Shown here: positions 10,864 to 21,974 of the stretch, piece by piece | Layout: each line of letters opens with the position of its first letter | How positions within the stretch are numbered: position 1 is the first letter of the stretch | Notes under the pieces: generated by a model | What the model was told of the DNA's origin: nothing | Databases searched by the model: none | Seen by the model: the letters and a program-made list of their open reading frames with translations, nothing else | DNA from: Epiperipatus broadwayi | Taxonomy: Eukaryota; Onychophora; Udeonychophora; Euonychophora; Peripatidae | DNA length: 64,000 nt | Direction: 5' to 3' | Assembly (NCBI GenBank): GCA_028023455.1 | Contig: JAQFVV010000017.1 | Span: forward strand, 62,001 to 126,000 | Made by a program: the position numbers and the translations under genes

Positions 10864-12540
10864 TTATAGATCTCTTTTATCATACTTTTTCCTTGGACTC
10901 CTGGATCTACCACTCACTGGCCGAGCTATTGCTTCCTCAATGTCAGAATCAGACCACAAATTTACAGACTCTTCTTCTTGAGAGCCAGAGGAGTCCTGTG
11001 TTTTCATCTTGCCTGTGTGATTCATAGGATGGTCTACAGGACAAGGTGCTGAAGCTTTATTTTGATTACTGACAGTAGTTATATCTGATATTTCATTTAT
11101 GAGACAATTGTTCTCTTGGGGTAAAGTGTCTGTCCCTAGCTTGATCATTGTTTTGCTAGGGCTGTAATCAACCAACATGAGATTCTCTGGTGTCAGCTTC
11201 TTTTCAATTGCATCAATTATGGTACCACTGGATTCTGTTTGTGGCTTTTGGTTTTCAGCTAGATCATCCGACCAATTATATGTCTGCACAGCTTCATCAC
11301 CATAGGAAGAGGCCGTGGGCTTCAAGCTATAGGAGGAATCCACACACTGGTGGGCTCTACTATTCCTGCCCTGATACTTTTGACATATTTTTTGGCAGGC
11401 TTTAACTAGATGTGATCTCTCCTGACATATAAAACACTGTGGTTTCACCCCATGCAAGGATAGATATAAGGTGCAGTTGGGCTCCTCCAGAACTGAGGGT
11501 AAATCAAATAAAGACACTCCATTTGTAAGTTTGATAGTAAAAGCCACAAGGTTTGATGGCAGCTCTAGTCCTACTCTTTTTTCATCCAAATATTTAAAGG
11601 CGGTGATGTTTCCAAATTTGGCCAAGGGTTTCTGCAGGTTTCCACTGGTGAAGTTCATATAACAATTCCTTACTATCCCATGCACTACTCTTCTCCTAGC
11701 CATATCTATTTTGACAAGATACCTTCCATTGAGAAAATTGTGCTCTCGCCTGAAAATCTCTTTCTGAATTATATTCTGGAATTCACCCACAAAGTACCTT
11801 CTGTTAGGGTGGTGATACCCCCTTTTAATTGCATCAGCTAGCTGGTTTTCTTTTATTAGTGAAAATAATTGATCCGTTGGAAATTGGAAGAGATTGCATT
11901 TATTATTTGTAGTAGTCAAAATCAGAGTATGATCATTATTATAGTTTTGAAATGAATTATACAGAGTCAGAGGTAGCCTGTCATTGAATTCAGTGCTCAC
12001 TTCTTCATAACTATCAATGTCTATTGGGGCATCTTCTAATTCAGTGTTGTGTACATTGAACTCACTGGTTATCATATTTTCCTCCTCATCAAAATCAATA
12101 AGAGAGTTTCCTGACATTTGATCTTTTGGAGTTTGGTTTTTCATAGTGTTCTCTCCCTTTCCAGCTGCCATAGCTTGAGTTATGGTATTATTTGAGTTGA
12201 GAGCACTTGCACTAGATTTTAACTTATCCACATATGACATGATTTTAGTAGTCATAGAAGATAGATATTTTGAATATTTGCATTACTATTAAGCAAAGAT
12301 AATTGTGTTCTTTTTTGCATTTCCTGCTTTTGAGGTATAGTAGAAGGCTGAGAATGTGGAGTATTTCTACAGTTCTGCCAAATTTCCCAATCCTTCATAT
12401 TATTTTTAAGTCGATTCCTTCCCCTCTGTAATATTTTTTTAGGCATCAAAACCTCTTGAGGATCAATATTTTCCACTGTTGTATCATGTTTTGCACTTGG
12501 GATTATGATTCCAGAGTTTCTTTCCTGAAATTTGCAGTTA
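10864..12540 (-). CDS. LINE copy 1 ORF1 protein with CCHC knuckle
   Basis: The 463-residue frame 12255-10864 has a low-complexity acidic N-terminus. A conserved region follows (LPLTLYNSFQNYNNDHTLIL ... HPNRRYFVGEF ... SLHGVKPQCF) that is also found in copies 2 and 3. It ends in the knuckle CFICQERSHLVKAC (C-x2-C-x4-H-x4-C) and a weaker second cysteine cluster. The C-terminus is Ser/Arg-rich (VSGRSRSPRKKYDKR). An overlapping upstream frame (12252-12540, minus) reads VENIDPQEVLMPKKI and probably belongs to the same ORF1 after a frameshift. Role by family: nucleic-acid binding and RNP formation. Confidence 0.8.
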
Positions 12541-12877
12541 AACTAATTTAAAATACAGAGAGAACAAATCAAATTAATGTGCAGTATAAATTCAGTTGTA
12601 CAAACCACATTCTAATACTTTTTTATGGATTTATGGATTAACTCACTAGAAACTCTGGATATGTATTTGTGCTGAAAATCAGATATATTAATCTTTAACA
12701 TGGAAAAAATCTCTAGTTTAATAAATGATTAGTAATAATCAATACGTGTTTATCAAAAAGTTTATAATGTAAAAGTTGGGAGTTGAGTAAATTTATGCTT
12801 GAAAATTAAATGAGACAATTTGCTCTACATAAATAATTCTCAGATAATAAAGATACATAGGAGAGATGATGACTTGG

Positions 12878-12919
12878 CCCAACTGATGAGTGCTGGTTCA
12901 GCACAAAATGCTTCTTGGG
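12878..12919 (+). ncRNA. Hammerhead motif, upstream monomer, probably inactive
   Basis: CCCAA, CTGATGA, the stem GTGCT-GGTTC-AGCAC, then AAAA where GAAA is required (G12 to A at 12905). Then TGCTTC, which breaks the AUGCAU palindrome, and TTGGG. Stems I and II are perfect. The loss of G12 should abolish cleavage. Confidence 0.85.
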
Positions 12920-13296
12920 GGTTATTTGTCTTTTATTGTATCTTTATTTATATGAAATTACTTATGAAATAAAAAAGAATGGAGAAATATGGAAGTTGTC
13001 TATCTATAAAAAAGATATTAGGCATGGGAGAAGGAGAGACGTAAATAATGATATGTGTGTGTGTGTGCTAAAAATCAGATATATTAAACTTTAAATTGGA
13101 TTAAAGTTTATATCTGTGCTAGAGAAAATATCTAGTTCAATAAATGATTAGTAATAATCATTACATGTTTATCAAAAAGTTTATAACGTAAAATTGGGAG
13201 TTGAGTAAATTGACGCTTGAAAATAAAAATGAGACAATTTTCTCTACATAAATAATCCTCATGTAATAAATATACATATGAGATATGATGACCTGG

Positions 13297-13338
13297 CCCA
13301 ACTGATGAGTGCTGGTTCAGCACGAAATGCATCTTGGG
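13297..13338 (+). ncRNA. Type I hammerhead ribozyme, all core bases intact
   Basis: Stem I 5' strand CCCAA (13297-13301), core CTGATGA (13302-13308), stem II G-U-G-C-U (13309-13313) pairing with A-G-C-A-C (13319-13323) around loop GGTTC. Then GAAA (13324-13327), the stem III sequence ATGCAT (13327-13332), cleavage-site base C13333 (site AUC), and stem I 3' strand TTGGG (13334-13338), perfectly complementary to CCCAA with one further G.U pair outside. Hammerhead catalysis needs CUGAUGA, GAA, the A15.1-U16.1 pair and H at 17; all are present. Stem III is the self-complementary AUGCAU, too short to close on itself, so two monomers would probably pair, as proposed for minimal hammerheads of Penelope-like elements and newt satellite DNA. 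Confidence 0.92.
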
Positions 13339-13440
13339 TGTTATTTGTCTTTTATTGTATTTTTATTTATATGGAATTACTTATGAAATAAAAAAGAATA
13401 GAGAAATATGGAAGTTGTCTATCTATAAAAAAAGATATAA

Positions 13441-13781
13441 CTATCTCTGGATAAAAAAATTTATTCATCTAACGTTTTCATTTCTCTTAATATTTTAAAA
13501 CCACATAGATCAAAAATGTAATTTATCATAATAAACAAAATAATGTCTATAAATTTTATTTAGTCTCCCTATTTTTTTCCTAATAAGAGAAAGGATAAAC
13601 GTACTTTTAAATGTTTTATTTTATTTTATTCACTCTGATTAAATTCTTCTGTTGATTATAAAAAACTAACATTTTTATTTAAAACTTTTACAGAATATTA
13701 AAACTAATGAATATGATTGCATTTAAATATTTTAGCTTTACTAATCCAAACATTTATCTTTTAGTTGTTTTTTAAATTCTA
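13441..13781. other. AT-rich intergenic DNA
   Basis: No recognised feature between the ribozyme dimer and the tRNA-like inverted repeat. Confidence 0.45.
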
Positions 13782-14110
13782 TAATATATGCGGGATTCGA
13801 ACTCAGACTTTTACACAACCCATTATTCTCAGTGCCATCTCATATTGAAGCCTGTACATTAAAGTATGAGTATTGGCTATCTTAATATAAAGCTGAATAC
13901 TGATTGTATATATGTGTGAGTATAGTAATCTGGACCAACTGATGAGTGCTGGTTTAGCATGAAATATGTAATCAGTGATTATTTATCTTTTCAACATGTT
14001 TGTGATCAGGTGGGTCAGCAATATGAGATGGCACTGAGAATAGTGGGTCATGTGAAAGTCCGAGTTTGAATCCCACATATATTACATATATAAATACAAG
14101 TTTAAGCCTG
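13782..14110. repeat. Inverted tRNA-like arms around a family-B ribozyme repeat
   Basis: The left arm (about 13788-13860, minus strand) reads 'aatatgagatggcactgaga', then 'gagttcgaatcccgcatat', a clear pol III box B. The right arm (about 13995-14085, plus strand) reads 'aatatgagatggcactgaga', then 'gagtttgaatcccacatat'. The arms are about 85% alike. Between them is a family-B unit with 'ggctatcttaatataaagct' and 'ctgattgtatatatgtgtga' blocks and the hammerhead-like core at 13939. The transcript of either strand would fold back on itself. Confidence 0.7.
13935..13977 (+). ncRNA. Hammerhead motif of family B, core intact, stem I weak
   Basis: CCAA, CTGATGA (13939-13945), stem II GTGCT/AGCAT with a G.U first pair and loop GGTTT, and GAAA (13961-13964). 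Then T-ATGTA-AT, giving a two-base-pair stem III with a five-base loop, and C13973 as the cleavage base. The 3' strand of stem I reads AGTG instead of TTGG, so stem I is largely lost. The copy at 15448 keeps TTGG but has lost the core. Together they suggest an ancestor with CCAA/TTGG. Confidence 0.65.
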
Positions 14111-15224
14111 TACAATGTATTAAATTCTATAATTAAATTTAGTAAACTGATTATTTAAGAACTCAATTTTATTTTTTAGTCATTGAAACAAAAAAAAAGA
14201 TCAGCAAGGAATGAATATTATAATTTTCAACATAAAAATATCATTATGCTAATCTATATTATTACTTATATTTAAGAATAAATTTTAGCTATATTAATTT
14301 CAAATAAACACAATTAATATCCTCATACTTGTGAACATAATATAATACATATTGAAATATAAATATTAAAACAATAATATCATACAATATGATATAAATA
14401 TTTTTAACTTTACATTATGGGAAATAAAACAGCTTATTATAAAATAAAACTAATTATACATTTATGTTTTCTTTAAGTTCCAGTTCTACATTATTGTTGA
14501 TTTCAGGAAAATATTTTGCATAGATGAATGCATAATCTCTTTTAAAAAAGCTGATTTTATTAAATCTATAATAAGTTGATATTTCCGATTGTTAGCCCCA
14601 GTAGCAGTTTTTGTCAAAGCTCAACTCTTCAATTCTGTATAAAATCTTTATTTTATATTAAAACTCATAAAAGTGGTATTGATTGCATTCTAAAATATTA
14701 TATTTGAACTTTGCAGTATTAAAAAAATTAGTTATAATGAAAACAAAGGGTAAAAAATATCATTCAACAGTCTGCAGGAGATTAGACTTTAGAAAATCAA
14801 CAAACAATTGTTTTCATAGAATTTTTTTAAAAAAAAATACAAGATACATGTTAATTTGTGATAAATCTATAATATTCTTTAAAATATTGCATTTGCTTTA
14901 TAATTTTTAGAATATTTCAAAAGATTATAACACAGTGCTGATACTAATAGGTGATGATGTTACATGATCAATATGATATAGGTATAATCATCTTTTCACT
15001 ATGAATTTTGTTGTTAATATTAGAGTCAAATTTATTAACATCTATTTTTAAAAATGAAACATATATCAATAAAATCAATGTGTAATTTGGTATTCTTTTG
15101 ATTTTAGATAATCACTATACAATTTTTGTGTAAAAATAATAAGATGTGTTTAATATTTTTGAAGTACAAGCATAATTTATATAGTTGGAGTTTAAATGTA
15201 ATATAGAAGAATTGAAGATACAAA
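14111..15224. other. AT-rich intergenic DNA
   Basis: A 75-codon frame at 14683-14910 has no recognisable features. Nothing else seen. Confidence 0.5.
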
Positions 15225-15500
15225 GTTTTATGCATGGGGACAGAGTGTCTTAAGGTCAGCATGGGAATGGCAATACTATTGACATCAGCAAGAGATTTGG
15301 GCATTCCATCATCAGATTTTTAATGGTATAGATGGCTGAAGGGTTGGAGGGTGGCGTAAATTAAAGCTTATCCATGAAAGTTTGAAGATTTTCTATCTTA
15401 ATATAAACTGATCACTGATTATATGTGTGGGATATAACTTGTACAAATTGATGAGTGCTGGTTCAGCATGACTTACATATATTGGAGATCATTTATTTTT
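15225..15500 (+). repeat. Family-B ribozyme-bearing repeat, decayed copy
   Basis: Shares 'cagcaagagatttggg', 'ttctatcttaatataaactg' and 'ctgattatatgtgtggg' blocks with 1-256 and 13.86-13.98 kb. It ends in a hammerhead-like core: CAAA-TTGATGA (15448), stem II GTGCT/AGCAT, then GACT instead of GAAA, a TACATAT segment, and TTGG at 15482. C3 and the GAAA box are mutated, so it is inactive, but its TTGG preserves the stem I partner lost in the 13.9-kb copy. Confidence 0.65.
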
Positions 15501-17090
15501 TTCACATGTGTATGATCATGTGCATCAGTTATATAAAAAGTATTTAATAAACTAACAAAAAATATTTTTTATTCCAGAAATTTTTTCAAGTAATCTCATA
15601 AACACTGGAAATCAGATTACAAAAAACCAAAACTGTCAATGCCTTGGAATGTACACCTTTTTTCATAGGCAATAGTTTAAAAGCATTTGAAATTTTCTGA
15701 CTGTCTATAATGTACTGCCTTCTTCAGATTAGTTTTTAATTAATAAATTAATATTTGTTAAATCATAGATTTTGCACTTTAAAAAACTTACATTAACATC
15801 AGTTAAGATAGCTTTAGAGTGTAATCTAAAATAGAAAAACTGTTACAATAATTCTAAAATAGCAAACCCATGGTAATTAATGGAGTTCTTAATCAATAAG
15901 TTAATTGTTTTCAGTAATAATGCATAGTTCATATCATGGTATACTATACATTATTGATTACAAATTTCTTGAAAATAAGAATTTAGCTGAGCGATTTTGA
16001 CACATCATCATCAATTTCATAAAGATGATTTGCCAGGGTCTATACAATTTTTCTGACCTTAGACGTCTGATGTATATAGTATTTAATTCTGGCATTATTT
16101 CAGATAGATATACATGTAGGAAACATCTTCGAAGCAGTAGCAGAGATGGTGAAAATATTTTAAGATTGAGTTATTTAGATATGATTAATATTATGACCAT
16201 AAAATTTCCTTTTCCCATAGCACTGGAATTAAAAGATGTTGCCTTCAGTGCTTTTATGAACTATCATCAAAATGATCTAGTATATAATGTTTATCGATTT
16301 CACACAGATAATATTTTACAATTTGTAAAAAGTAACTCATTGTAAAAGTACTTCTAATGAAATAGTAACAATAATGTAAAAACTAATTATAGTCAAAATA
16401 TTTTTATATCATTATTGACACGTGAAAGGTTTTAGTTTTACAAGTAATAAAACATCTGGAATATTTCAACAAATAATATTTTAGACACTACTTTTGTTAT
16501 TAAAAATCATTTTTTCAAAAGATTAAAATTGTGTTTCTGACACTTGAAAGGAAAATCTTTTGTTTTTCATGCTTGGTACTTATTTTTTAAGTTTTAACGA
16601 TTTTCGATTAAGTTTATTTTATATTTTTGTAATTATTAAATATTTATCTAATCTGTTATTATTAAAAATCTTTTTAAAAATGTATAAGAACGAATATTAA
16701 AACAACATATATTTTAGATGTTTTATTTATATCTATGACTAATTAAGTAAGATTTGGTTTTAAATAAACAAATCTAGATTTCTTTGGCCAGTTAAAAAAA
16801 ATTATAATGATAACAAAGCTGCCCTATTTATTCTGCACAATGCCACGCTATCTAGAACTACGAATTTATTTGTACCAACTATATAAACCATGAAATTATA
16901 TATATATATATGTATTTAAAAGCTATCCAAGTGCCATATTAAGTTCTTGAAAGTCGGATATGGCTTGTAGGCTGAATGTTGCCTATCCCTGGATTATAAC
17001 ACCCTACCCTGAAAATCCTAAGTTCAAATTCCTCTATTTACTGTAGTAAACATTCATTATAACGAATGAATAAGTTAATCACATATATAT
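15501..17090. other. AT-rich DNA with one uncharacterised frame
   Basis: An open frame of 106 codons at 16025-16345 (plus) has no motif, signal or repeat I recognise and is probably chance. A segment at 16920-16995 ('tcggatatggcttgtaggct', 'gttgcctatccctgg') has the look of a hAT-type transposon end (compare CAGGGGTGGGCAA), but I see no partner TIR. Confidence 0.4.
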
Positions 17091-17229
17091 ATATATCAAA
17101 ATCAGTCAACACCTAGACAATCAACAATCTCAATTTAATGTATATATATAAAACATTAAATATAATATGCATATTACAAATATTTAAGTATAATAATGCT
17201 CAAGACTAAACAGGGTTAAAGGAGTTGTA

Positions 17230-17430
17230 AGTAATCATTAAAAACCCATCAATACTTAGGTGATCCCAATATCAATGACAATCAACAATTTCAAACTGTT
17301 GTCATGACAACCTCCTTTTAACAATAACGGTGGATTTATTAATAAAATGAAGTTGTCTTGACAACAGTTTAAAATTGATTGTTATTGTTATTGTGATTGT
17401 CTAAGTTTTTATTGGTTTTTAATATATATA
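17230..17430. repeat. MITE-like inverted repeat
   Basis: The left arm 17237-17310 has 'atcaatgacaatcaacaatt', 'caaactgttgtcatgacaac'. The right arm 17350-17425 has 'gttgtcttgacaacagttta', 'aattgattgttattg', 'gtctaagtttttattgg'. The arms are complementary over most of their length around a 40-base centre. The inner block GTTGTCATGACAAC is itself a perfect palindrome. There is no coding capacity. Confidence 0.7.
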
Positions 17431-19220
17431 TATATATAATGATTCTATATAAAAATTCTACTTAAATATATAGATAGTACAAATTTTGATTTAAGGGTTA
17501 AGTAAAACAAAATATTTATTTTGTCAACCATACTTTTTACTTTCTCCAATCTTTATAAAAAATCTAGTGTGTCCTAACTAAGGTGCACATTTAAACAATT
17601 ATATAAATTGTATGACTCTCTCTTATCAAAGATTTAACCAACATTGTCAACTATATAGATTAAAGACTGTGTATGGGTGACAAACAGGTTAATGACTGTT
17701 AAATTACAATTCTGAGGCATAAATCCTGCAACAATCTCTGGTTTGAAATCTTAAAAATTAATTAGAAAGATCAAATTTAGTTGGATTTGCTATTGGATTT
17801 GAAAAAAATATGTGCAATTTTACAAGAAGCTTTTATAATAATTTAGATCTTAATTATTTTTGAAGGGATTTTTGTTGAACATCCACAAGGTAAATTGTGA
17901 TTTGAAACATATTTTAAAAACTAGATCTTTAATAAATTTTATGTTTCATTTACCTGATAGTGTTTTATATATTTTATTTGAAGTAACTTGTTTTATGATA
18001 TCAGAATGGGTATTTATGTATTGGACCTGCAACATAGAGGAGATGCTAAGCATTTTCACATCCACAATAAATGTTTAACCTGCGATCACATCAAAAAAAC
18101 ACTGCAATGTTATCTGATATGGTATCAAAACTTTTGTTTTTAAAGCTGATCTTGTATCAAAATGGTGTTTTTTTTTTGTAATATTTTTTGACAGTCTCAA
18201 TTCTTGTCCAGATTTTATTCTGACAACAGAGTTTATTATAGTTTTAATTCCAGATTAGTTATTGTCCATATTTAAATTGCATTCCATAGTTTTACTTCAT
18301 GATTTCAATTGCTTGATTATTTGATTTTAAATGAGTAAGTATACTTAGTTTTCCTTTTTTCTTTTGATTTTTTTTTTATATTATCATTAGAATTAATGAT
18401 AGGACAGCAGCAACTCTGACTGAAGATATTATGATGATGCATTCATTTCTGTACTGAACAAAAAAATATCTCTGCCAGAATGAACAATTAATAAAGGTGA
18501 TCCAATTTTACCATATTTCTTTATTTTATGATTATTTTCTTTTTTTTTTAATTTTTAAAAAGACATTTATTTACTATCTGTTTTTTTTGGGAGGGGGAAA
18601 TCCTGTTCAAGTGAAATATTGCACATTGGACATTATTACCTAAAATTATTTTAGATCTAATTTTTAGTAAATTATTTCATTGTTATTTAAATAAAAATTA
18701 AATATAATGTTTTTTCACAAAAAAATCTGTTTTTAGAAAACATTTCCAAACTTTTTATATCCTTATTATATACATTTAGATGAACTTCCTGCATTTTAAT
18801 TTTGTGAAAAACTATTCTATAAATTTTGTGTTTACTATGTTTACTTGTTTTATTAAAGAGTATTTTGTCAAGTAAATTAATTGTTTTTCTGCATTTAAGA
18901 ATTCTAAAAACATTTAAAAGAAATATTGTTTCCAAATGGAATTATAATTTGACCTCAGTTAGATTAGTAAAGGTAGCATCAGTTTTTACTTCATTTTGAA
19001 AGCTCTTATCATTGTGAGTTATTAACACTAATTATTTTCAGCACATTTACATAGGCAATATCTAGACTATTCTAAATGCAGAGATGTTCTCAACTATTGG
19101 CATCAAATGTATAATAATGATATTGGATCATTGTAGGCTGTATTAAATTTTAAGGTATCTATAATACAGCTTTTATGTCAAATTTTAATTAAGACATTAC
19201 AGAACTATTACAATAGATAA
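17431..19220. other. AT-rich intergenic DNA
   Basis: Only short frames without features (for example 17860-18078 plus and 18687-18935 minus). Nothing recognised. Confidence 0.5.
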
Positions 19221-19691
<471 letters not shown>

Positions 19692-21179
19692 GAAATGTAT
19701 TGATGAGGTAAGAAAGTTTTTTGTGCGATTTGAAAGAAGAAAAGCTATAGATCAGAGAAACTTAGCTAAACTGAGAAAAATGTTTACCCTGTAACGGATC
19801 AATAATGGTTGAAATACACACCCAACCTTTAACCAAAATAATTGCAATAAATATTTTTATTGTTTTGAAGTATTATTTCAAATATTAGAACATATTACAG
19901 TTTTATTATTTGGATTCAAATTATCAGATTCCCACAATCTTTGTTTACAGGTTGGCAAGAAGTGACTCACTCTCAGTGACGATTATCAATGTTGTCTTGA
20001 TCTTAGCTTATTGTTTTCTCTATCACATAGATAATTGCAATATTTTTCAGCAAAAAAATTAATATAAATAACATACAAAAATAGTGTGAGGAGATTATTT
20101 GGGGAAGGTAATAATTTTTGAAATCCAGAATAATTAATGAAGCAATCTATTAAAAATCGAAATATAGCTACAAAGAATTAGATGGTATTTTATCAAACCA
20201 ATTTAATCAAATTTTAACAATTGCCTGAGTTTTTTCAAAGATTGGAAAAGATTAATTGTATAAGATGAAACTTATTAAAAGAGTGTTTTTCTTTAAAAAA
20301 AATCATCCTTTCTATTATTTAGAATACTTAAAACAACTGTGTTGAAAATTAATAGAAAAGTCATCTTCTCTAAATTTTGTGCTAAAATGATGAATAAAAA
20401 AATAAAATTTTAATTGTGGTTTATATATAATGATATCTAACTTAGTAATTTAATTTCATTATTCTTTATTTCAAAAATCCCTCTGACGTTTTTCTCCAAC
20501 TAAAAAGTAGCAAACTAGTGATATTCAGTTTATTTGGGTCATACTTTTCCATTAATCTCCATTATTTGCAACCGTAATTTTAATTGCAATTTTTTTTCAT
20601 TACATTTTCGATGCTATTGTGAAATCAAATCAAAAAAAAACTTTTTAAATTCATTCTGTAAATTTCCATTTTCTACCATCTATTATCTATGTATACTTTA
20701 ATTGATTTTTACTTTTTCTGCACTCATTATAATTTATATAACTTTGTCTCATTTAACTATTTTAGAGCAATCTCCAAAAATCCCTTTATTTATATATTCA
20801 ATAATTTATTTCATTGTTTTATTTAATATATGCATCATTAATATTAGTATTGCTATTAATAATGCAGTTATGATTATTTTCACAGAGCAAGTTCTAATAA
20901 CTTGCCATTAAGCAAACCACCACACAAATATCTGTTTTAATCTTTCCAGCTTAATCATTAATGGTTCAAATTATCTAGGCTATAAGACATCAACTTATAA
21001 TGTCTTGAGTTTTTTTTTACCTTGCTTTATCATTTAGTATAGCTCTGTTCCATTCAAATGTCTATTAATGTGTCTGTTAAACAGTTAACCAAAAAAAAAA
21101 TATGTTTGCTTAAAATCTTTAGATACTTAGAAAATATTCAGTTGCATTTTTTTTTTTCTGAAGGTTTGTGATGATGATT
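19692..21179. other. AT-rich intergenic DNA
   Basis: Nothing recognised. A short hydrophobic frame at 20702-20911 is typical of T-rich DNA. Confidence 0.5.
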
Positions 21180-21617
21180 TTCTAGTTGTATTTTTGTGTT
21201 TTATTATTTCCATCATCTAATATGAGTATTGAATGTCTTTAGAAGAATTTTATTTAATTTAAATATTCCAAATACATTCAACTGTTAGTAATAACACATC
21301 AAACAAGTTAGTATATGCACAAAGTTTTGAGAGGTATTATTCTTCCCTATTCTTCAGATGTTTCTGGCCTGATCAGTGACAGTAGTAGCATAGGATTCAA
21401 ACCTGGACCTTGAGTATTGAATTTTAAGGTGTCACTCTAACTAAAAGCCTTCCTTCCAAAGGCAACAGTTAGTAGAAATCGCATATACTTATCTATGAGG
21501 TTCCTCCTGATTTCCCCTTTTTTTTTCTACAAGCAAAGTTGATTAGTGGTTGCCATATATTATGAATAGTCACACTAGGTTGGCTTATGGAATCTTTTGC
21601 CATTGTCATGTGAGCAG

Positions 21618-21806
21618 CTACTTTAAATTTTCTTCTTCTCTACCCAATATTTTTGTATTTTCCCAATTTAACATATGTTCATTGGCACATACATGGTCTG
21701 CTACCTTAAACATATCTGCTTTCTTTCTTCTCATCATCAGTTTGTGATCTTGCAAGCACTCTTCAATGAGATGACTGGTCTTACCAATGTATGTTTTTCT
21801 ACACAC
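21618..21806 (-). pseudogene. Penelope-like element 1 GIY-YIG endonuclease
   Basis: Reads CRKTYIGKTSHLIEECLQDH then DMFKVADHVCANEHMLNWEN and KILGREEENL. YIGKT is the second half of the GIY-YIG signature, the Glu-containing LIEECLQDH corresponds to the R/E helix, and AxHxxxxxHxxxW is the zinc-associated C-terminal pattern of Penelope endonucleases. The first half of the GIY motif lies beyond a frame break. In intact elements the domain nicks target DNA for priming. Confidence 0.8.
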
Positions 21807-21974
21807 ACATAGTATTTCATAGATACAGTTTTTTTCTTTTCAGCATTTCAGATTTAAGCTTTGTAGATGTCAGAATTCCTCATAGTATGGTATATCTCTG
21901 GAAAGCTGTTCTGATGTTATACTGATTGCAGATTTTCCTTAATTTATCTGCTATTTTTGGGATGTAAGAGTATA

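Larger units (their letters stand above)
6831..12545 (-). mobile_element. LINE copy 1 (non-LTR retrotransposon), broken
   Basis: Minus-strand element with ORF1 (10864-12540), an APE-type endonuclease (9858-10556), linker (9316-9777), reverse transcriptase (8114-9271) and a C-terminal zinc finger (7386-7670). Order and motifs match LINEs of the I/R1/Jockey/CR1 group; I cannot fix the clade by eye. It shares ORF1 and ORF2 homology with the copies at 35.1-41.6 and 47.6-55.2 kb. Lesions include a stop after the first endonuclease motif, a Cys-to-stop change in the C-terminal finger, and frame breaks. The 3' 480 bases are doubled in tandem. Confidence 0.9.
12675..13440 (+). repeat. Family-A ribozyme repeat, tandem dimer (period 419 bp)
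   Basis: Two direct copies lie head to tail, about 12675-13020 and 13068-13440. Shared blocks in order: 'atcagatatattaa', 'aataaatgattagtaataat', 'tatcaaaaagtttataa', 'gagttgagtaaatt', 'gagacaatttt/gctctaca', 'tggcccaactgatgag', 'ttatttgtcttttattgtat', 'gaaattacttatgaaata' and 'atatggaagttgtctatct'. Each copy has one hammerhead; the cores start at 12883 and 13302, 419 bases apart. The second copy has a small internal extension near 13090-13125. No protein is encoded. A tandem dimer with one hammerhead per monomer is the layout described for retrozymes and hammerhead satellites. Confidence 0.85.

Noticed and set aside
13788-14085. tRNA genes suggested by box B sequences
   Set aside because: Acceptor and anticodon stems do not pair; the segments are repeated and inverted, typical of SINE heads.
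16025-16345. 106-codon open frame on the plus strand
   Set aside because: No motif, no conserved partner in the window and composition like the surrounding DNA; length is possible by chance in 64 kb.
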